Shown piece by piece: positions 60,164 to 64,000 of a stretch of 64,000 bases of DNA. How positions within the stretch are numbered: the stretch's first letter is position 1; each line of letters starts with the position of its first letter. The position numbers were made by a program, and so were the translations under genes. The stretch lies in contig JACZZP010000009.1 in assembly GCA_015183035.1 (NCBI GenBank), forward strand, positions 1,364,001 through 1,428,000, read 5' to 3'. The notes beneath the pieces were generated by a model. The model saw only the letters and a program-made list of their open reading frames with translations. It was not told where the DNA came from and made no database searches. This stretch comes from Meloidogyne chitwoodi (taxonomy: Eukaryota; Nematoda; Chromadorea; Rhabditida; Meloidogynidae).

Positions 60164-61319
60164 AACCAGCACGCATCGCGCACTGGAATAAAGAAACCAC
60201 TTCGCGCTTGTAAAAATGATTCTAGAATAAAGTTAAAAACATTCTAAATGGCAAGGGCTAGTGAAACTCCTTAAAAAAATGTAGGGACAAAATAGCTAGA
60301 TTGAAACACAGCACGGACAGTAAAATTGAGCTCAAGATGAGCATGATTTAAGCTCGATTTGAGCTCAAGTTGAGCTCGAGATGAACTTGATAGGAACTCA
60401 AGTTGAGCTCGATTTGAGCATGGTTTGAGCTCGGTTTGAGCTCGAGATGAACTTGATTGGAACTCAAGTTGAGCTCGATTTGAGCATGGTTTGAGCATGG
60501 TTTGAGCTCAAGTTAGACTCAAGTTTGGCTCAAGTTAGGATAAAGTGTGGCCCAAGTTTGGCTCAAGCAAGGCTCAGGTTAGGCTCAACTTTGGCTCAAG
60601 ATTGTCTCAACCTTGGCTCAAGTTTGGCTCAAGTTTGGCCCAAGTTTGGCTCAACCTTGGCTCAAGTGTGGCCCAAGTTTGGCTCAAGTGTGGCTTAATT
60701 GTGGCCCAAGTTTGTCTCAAGCAAGGCTCAGGTTAGGCTCAACCTTGGCTCAAGTTTACCCAAGTTAAAGTTAGGTTCATGCTTGGCTCAACCTTGGCTC
60801 AAGTGTGGCCCAAGTTTGGCTCATGTTAGGCTAAAGTTTGGCCTTTTGGCTCAAGTTAGGCAAAAGTTTGGCAAATGCTTGGCTAAAGTTAGCAAAAATG
60901 TCGGCTAATCCAAATGTACAACTGTACAATAATACGACTGTAAAAAATTACAAATATACAATTGTACAAAGGTACAGTTAAAAAAATTGCAGCACTTTTC
61001 ATATTAAAAATGGGGGTTATGCTTAAAGATTAACCAGGATGGATTTTAAGTTTTTTTGTATTTTAGGCGGTTTTAAGGGAGTTTTTATTAACTGAGATTT
61101 TAATGAGTAATTGTTTTTATGCTGTGGAATGAGGGGTTGCCTTTTTACAGGGGTTAAGGAGCGGGTTATTTTTAAAGTTGATTTTTATTTTTAAATTGAA
61201 GTTTTATTTTTAAGAGGGGGTTTTGAGGGGTTATTTTCTTATATTTTACCCAAAATTTTCTAGAATCAGTGTTACAAGCGCGAAGCGGTTTCTTTACTCC
61301 AGTCGCGAAGCGGCTGGTT
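60164..61319. mobile_element. Second terminal-inverted-repeat element, carrying an 11-bp minisatellite
   Basis: The left end reads AACCAGCACGCATCGCGCAC, then TGGAATAAAGAAACCACTTC and GCGCTTGT...GATTCTAGAA. The right end (61256-61319) is the inverted counterpart (TTCTAGAATCAGTGTTACAA, then GCGCGAAGCGGTTTCTTTAC and TCCAGTCGCGAAGCGGCTGG, TT). The arms are about 66 bp and similar at most positions. The interior holds a long 11-bp array (60321-60900) and a unique part (60900-61250) without a long frame. Arm sequence is unrelated to that of the neighbouring element, so these are two families sitting back to back. Confidence 0.8.
60321..60900. repeat. Minisatellite with an 11-bp unit
   Basis: The first part consists of TTGAGCTCAAG / TTGAGCTCGAT type units, the later part (from about 60520) of TTTGGCTCAAG / TTAGGCTCAAC units. 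Spacing is mostly 11 bases, with some units shortened or lengthened. The two halves look like drifted forms of one unit sharing the word GCTCAAG. Open frames on both strands (60271-60498, 60545-60736, 60699-60908) follow from the period and are not genes. Confidence 0.88.
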
Positions 61320-61392
61320 TATTTAAAAGAGAAATAAATGTAAATATTTAAAATTTAATTTTTTTGTCAAAAAAATAAAATAAACAAATAAA

Positions 61393-62294
61393 TCAATTAT
61401 TGCGATAATAAGTCGAAGAATATCCAATAGGTGAGTAATAATCTCGAAAAGCTTTGCATAGAAGGCTTGACAAGAAAACAGATGTTAATTGAAGTAATAA
61501 AAGTAAAAGGCCAAATTTAACAATTGTAGCACCCAAAATGTCAATTTTAGAATTAATAACGTTAAAACAATCTTCCTTAAATTAAAAAAAAATAATATTT
61601 AAAATAAAAGAGGATACAAACAGTTTTAGATAATTCTCCAAAACATAATCCTTCATTAATATAAATAAGTCTAGTCTTTGCAGTAGCCCCACAGCAATGG
61701 AGAAGATCTTCAATTGGTTTTAAATTTTGTCGTCCTTCAAAAGTTTCAGAACTTTTTGCAAAAGCTCCTTGTAAGTCATCAAGTAATACATCTTTATTTG
61801 TAAATAAAGCAATTAAAACATAAGCTTCAATTAATGACAAAATTATCAAAATAATTGAAAACTTTAAAAAAAATAAATATAATTTTTAAATATTAAACCA
61901 AAGTCAAAAGAAAAATATTTTCACAAGAAGCACCACAACATCCCAAAAAACCAACAATCATTAAAAGAGCTCCAATTGCAACTAAAATCCATAATGAAGA
62001 TTGATACTATAATTAAATATTTTAATATTAATTTAATTTATATAAAAATTAACATTTGCAACTTTGTCAACTAATTCATTATACATTTTAATTTTTTGAG
62101 TAAAATCACGTAAATGTGAACCAAAATTTCGATCTAAATTTGCCTGTAAATTTAATAAATAAATAAATTTTAAAATTAATTATTTTATTTACCCATAATG
62201 AAAAGCTGAAAAGTAAACCACCAAAAACAAAAATCAATAAATTAGTAGTAAATAAAAATAATTTTATAGTTTTGTTAGCAATTCCGTAAACCAT
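61393..62294 (-). CDS. Tetraspanin, paralogue B
   Basis: ATG at 62294 and TGA at 61395-61393, with the same exon arrangement as paralogue A. TM1 is in TIKLFLFTTNLLIFVFGGLL; TM2 is in WILVAIGALLMIVGFLGCCG; TM3 is in FSIILIILSLIEAYVLIALF; TM4 is in FGLLLLLLQLTSVFLSSLLC. The large loop contains GRQNLKPIEDLLHCCGATAK, GLCFGEL and EDCFNVINSK, i.e. the CCG signature and two more cysteines. The C-terminal tail is longer than in A (RDYYSPIGYSSTYYRNN) and has a YSS-type end. Pairing with A at most positions, including intron positions, shows tandem duplication. The copies have since been separated by two foldback elements and a small gene. The stop codon lies 74 bp from the right end of the second element. 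Confidence 0.92.
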
Positions 62295-62913
62295 TTTTTA
62301 AATTATATTTTTAAGTCAAATGCTAAATTATAAAACAAAATAAATTTACAAAAATTGAAAATATTTATATTTATTTATTTAATGTAAAAAATGGAGAATT
62401 AACATTTTGCCAAAAATTAATGGAAATAATTGAAGATAAAATAAATGTACAAATAGTAATACACTGTATATTTATACTTTTTGTCATTTTTAAGTAAAAT
62501 TTATGCAGTTTTAATAATAATAATAATCAATTTAAAAAGTAAATATATACATATGTACATATATTGATCTTTTTTTACTTTTTTCTCACACATTACTGAT
62601 GGTTTTCGCTTATTTATTCTTCAGTTATAAATACAAATATATATTGTTTACTAGGTAATCTTTAATATTATTTTAAAATTTGTTTATAATAAAAACATTA
62701 ATCAAACTAATTTATAATTAAAAAAGAAATAAGAAAAACTAAAAAAAAAATTATTTAATTAAAAATGAAGCTTAATTGGATTAATTTTTAAACTCTAAAC
62801 AATTATTTTAATTGTAATAATAAATAATATAACACATTTTAATTTAATTATTGTTTATTATCAAATAACAAGCTAATACATTACAATTACATATTATTTA
62901 GAAAATAATTAAA
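62295..62913. other. Spacer between tetraspanin B and the next gene
   Basis: AT-rich, probably holding the tetraspanin B promoter and the 3' UTR of the minus-strand gene starting at 63447. Nothing else recognised. Confidence 0.45.
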
Positions 62914-63447
62914 TCAATTATTCGTTTCTTTCTTTTCTTCCATTTTGAAATCAACTTCATCTGGTTCAATTGTCAGCAGAGCACTATCTGTGGTAGGACT
63001 TGATGTAGTTGTTGATAAAACTATTCGGCTTGCTTTTTCTCCTCGTTTCTTCATCTGGCTGGCACTCTCCCTCTCCTTTACCTTTATATTTCCAGCATTT
63101 TGTTTTACAATCGGCATTCGAATTCTGGCTTGTGCAGCTTGTCTCTTTGCTTTATCGGGGGTGGCTGAATATCGTCTCTTTTTAGTAGCAGAATTAGTAC
63201 GTTTTTCAGGTGCAATAGGAGACTTTAATTTTGATTTTCTTTGTTTATCCTCCTTGTCCTCTGCTGACTTCTTCTTTTTGCCGCAAAAGCACCAAATCGC
63301 AGAAAACGTTATGAAGAAACTTAAAATTAATAAATTTAAAACAAATATTAAAAAGTAAAGAACATACATAGCAAACCCAGCAAAGATTGAAGAACAACCA
63401 TTCGGCGTTGTCAAGCCAAACACACAATAATGGAACGGTAATTGCAT
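62914..63447 (-). CDS. Membrane protein with long basic cytosolic tail
   Basis: Open from ATG 63447 to the stop at 62914. The N-terminus is MQLPFHYCVFGLTTPNGCSS, then a hydrophobic region, CFCGKKKKSAEDKEDKQRK and a tail rich in Lys, Arg and Ser (SPIAPEKRTNSATKKRRYS, and so on). The tail ends in an acidic portion (EPDEVDFKMEEKKETNN). Within the hydrophobic region a 48-bp stretch (63367-63320) has a GTATGT donor and a TTTTAAG acceptor and keeps the frame if removed. With it removed the membrane segment is about 20 residues (SIFAGFAIFFITFSAIWCFC), a normal length; with it retained the segment is about 36. The spliced form of 161 residues is therefore the more likely protein. I recognise no family. 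The basic tail resembles in style that of the protein at 19744. Confidence 0.65.
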   Translation of the reverse strand: MQLPFHYCVFGLTTPNGCSSIFAGFAMYVLYFLIFVLNLLILSFFITFSAIWCFCGKKKKSAEDKEDKQRKSKLKSPIAPEKRTNSATKKRRYSATPDKAKRQAAQARIRMPIVKQNAGNIKVKERESASQMKKRGEKASRIVLSTTTSSPTTDSALLTIEPDEVDFKMEEKKETNN

Positions 63448-63657
63448 GAATGAATATGAAATAAATATTTAAAGTTTTATGTTTTTATACATTAACATTA
63501 TAACTTTTTATTAAATTTTATTTTTTCAAAAATTTGATAATTTTTAAATTAAAATTTAGCTTATAAAAAATCTGAAATTGTAGATTTTTTTTAATAATTT
63601 ATTAGATTTACATATATAATTTTTAAAATAAAATATATGTAAATATATATATAAATT

Positions 63658-64000
63658 TTATATTCTTCTTTTTGTTTTTCTTTTTGTCCAATTGTAAATA
63701 TATTTAAATTTTTTAATATAAAATATTCCAATTAAATCAATTAGCAAAGTAATACTTAAATAAATAAATAAATATTTAATTAATTAATTAAAATTTACAA
63801 TGCAAAAGTTGGAATTATTAAAAAAATTGTAAAAATTATAGAAATTGTTGAATTAGGAACAAAATCACCAAAACCTTTTTAAAAAATTAATAATTATTTT
63901 TAAAATAAATAAATAATGACCAATAGAAGTAATTGTAATAAAAACAAAATAAAAACAAGTAAATATATTCCAATTCTCCAAATAAAAATATAATAATGAT
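63658..64000 (-). CDS. Two-pore-domain (K2P/TWK) potassium channel, 3' end
   Basis: Leak K+ channel subunit, partial at the right edge. Three exons join in frame: 64000-63921, 63874-63799 and 63754-63658. The first gives NIFTCFYFVFITITSIG, and the join creates TSIGFGDFVPN, the second-pore selectivity filter. Then comes the fourth membrane segment (TISIIFTIFLIIPTFAFITL, then LIDLIG) and a short basic tail (KKFKYIYNWTKRKTKRRI) with TAA at 63660-63658. The second pore having Phe after Gly (GFGD) is usual for K2P channels. The first pore, first three membrane segments and N-terminus are beyond the window. The tail is short compared with many TWK channels. Confidence 0.82.

Larger units (their letters stand above)
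58981..60165. mobile_element. Terminal-inverted-repeat element carrying a 33-bp minisatellite
   Basis: The left end begins TTCCACCTATAAG, then AATAGGGTGTTTTTT; the right end is the inverted counterpart (AAAAAACACCCTAT, then CTTATAGGTGGAA). The arms extend about 160-180 bp inward. They share, inverted, TATCCATTCGATAGAT, GAAAGGGCTATCG and GAACAATGTCGAAAAAATGTC (left), with AGCCCTTTCC and CATTTTTCGACATTGTTCGAC (right). The interior has a unique part (59170-59400), a tRNA-like segment (59408-59472) and 16 copies of a 33-bp unit (59504 onward). No transposase frame is present, so it would be non-autonomous. Its right end directly abuts, or overlaps by two bases, the next element. Confidence 0.82.

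Noticed and set aside
60271..60908. Open frames on both strands
   Set aside because: By-products of the 11-bp array; repeating residues follow the DNA period.
62945..63358. Plus-strand open frame of 137 codons
   Set aside because: Antisense to the basic-tail membrane protein gene; hydrophobic content mirrors the lysine-rich opposite strand.

Overview
The window looks like nuclear DNA of a nematode. It is strongly AT-rich, and every multi-exon gene carries very short introns (mostly about 40-60 bp, GT...AG, often ending in a T-run plus AG). Genes are compact and their best matches are nematode or metazoan families. Gene spacing and possible trans-splice acceptors upstream of some ATGs also fit. 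The composition resembles a plant-parasitic tylenchid such as Meloidogyne, but the genus is an inference. Almost every gene is split, so CDS coordinates below are spans from start to stop codon including introns. Exon limits are given where I could check the reading frame across each junction.

Layout. 1-361: 5' end of an unknown gene leaving the left edge (-). 362-3713: AT-rich spacer with a palindromic element and degenerate repeats. 3714-16133: a + strand run of a 59-residue membrane protein, mitochondrial seryl-tRNA synthetase, a 113-residue unknown protein and a large UTP20 homologue; the last three are spaced like a nematode operon. 16358-18185: NAP1-type histone chaperone (-). 19744-20109: small lysine-rich protein with an N-terminal cysteine cluster. 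22688-24842: peptide-type GPCR (+). 24981-27871: secreted PAN/apple-domain protein (-). 30752-31059: foldback element just upstream of the rho-1 GTPase gene (31124-32417, +). 33024-33424: second foldback element. 33812-37741: SHOC2/SOC-2/SUR-8 leucine-rich-repeat scaffold (-). 38709-39082: foldback element with identical 67-bp arms. 41000-42490: probable transthyretin-like secreted protein (+). 45018-47394: HLH-30/TFEB/MITF bHLH-zipper factor (+). 48889-49191: glycine-rich secreted peptide (+). 49363-54502: M1 aminopeptidase, type II membrane form (-). 56670-57592 and 61393-62294: two tetraspanin paralogues (-). Between these paralogues lie a small membrane protein gene and two back-to-back terminal-inverted-repeat elements, each carrying a minisatellite. 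62914-63447: membrane protein with a basic tail (-). 63658-64000: 3' end of a two-pore-domain potassium channel (-).

The genes do not form one pathway. Housekeeping functions (mitochondrial translation, ribosome biogenesis, histone chaperoning) sit beside signalling genes (Rho GTPase, SHOC2 scaffold of the Ras-MAPK route, HLH-30, a GPCR, a K2P channel) and cell-surface genes. The least ordinary part is 58.98-61.32 kb, where two different foldback-type elements abut and each contains a tandem array with a period of 33 or 11 bp. At least four further palindromic elements are spread over the window, two of them sharing an internal sequence block.
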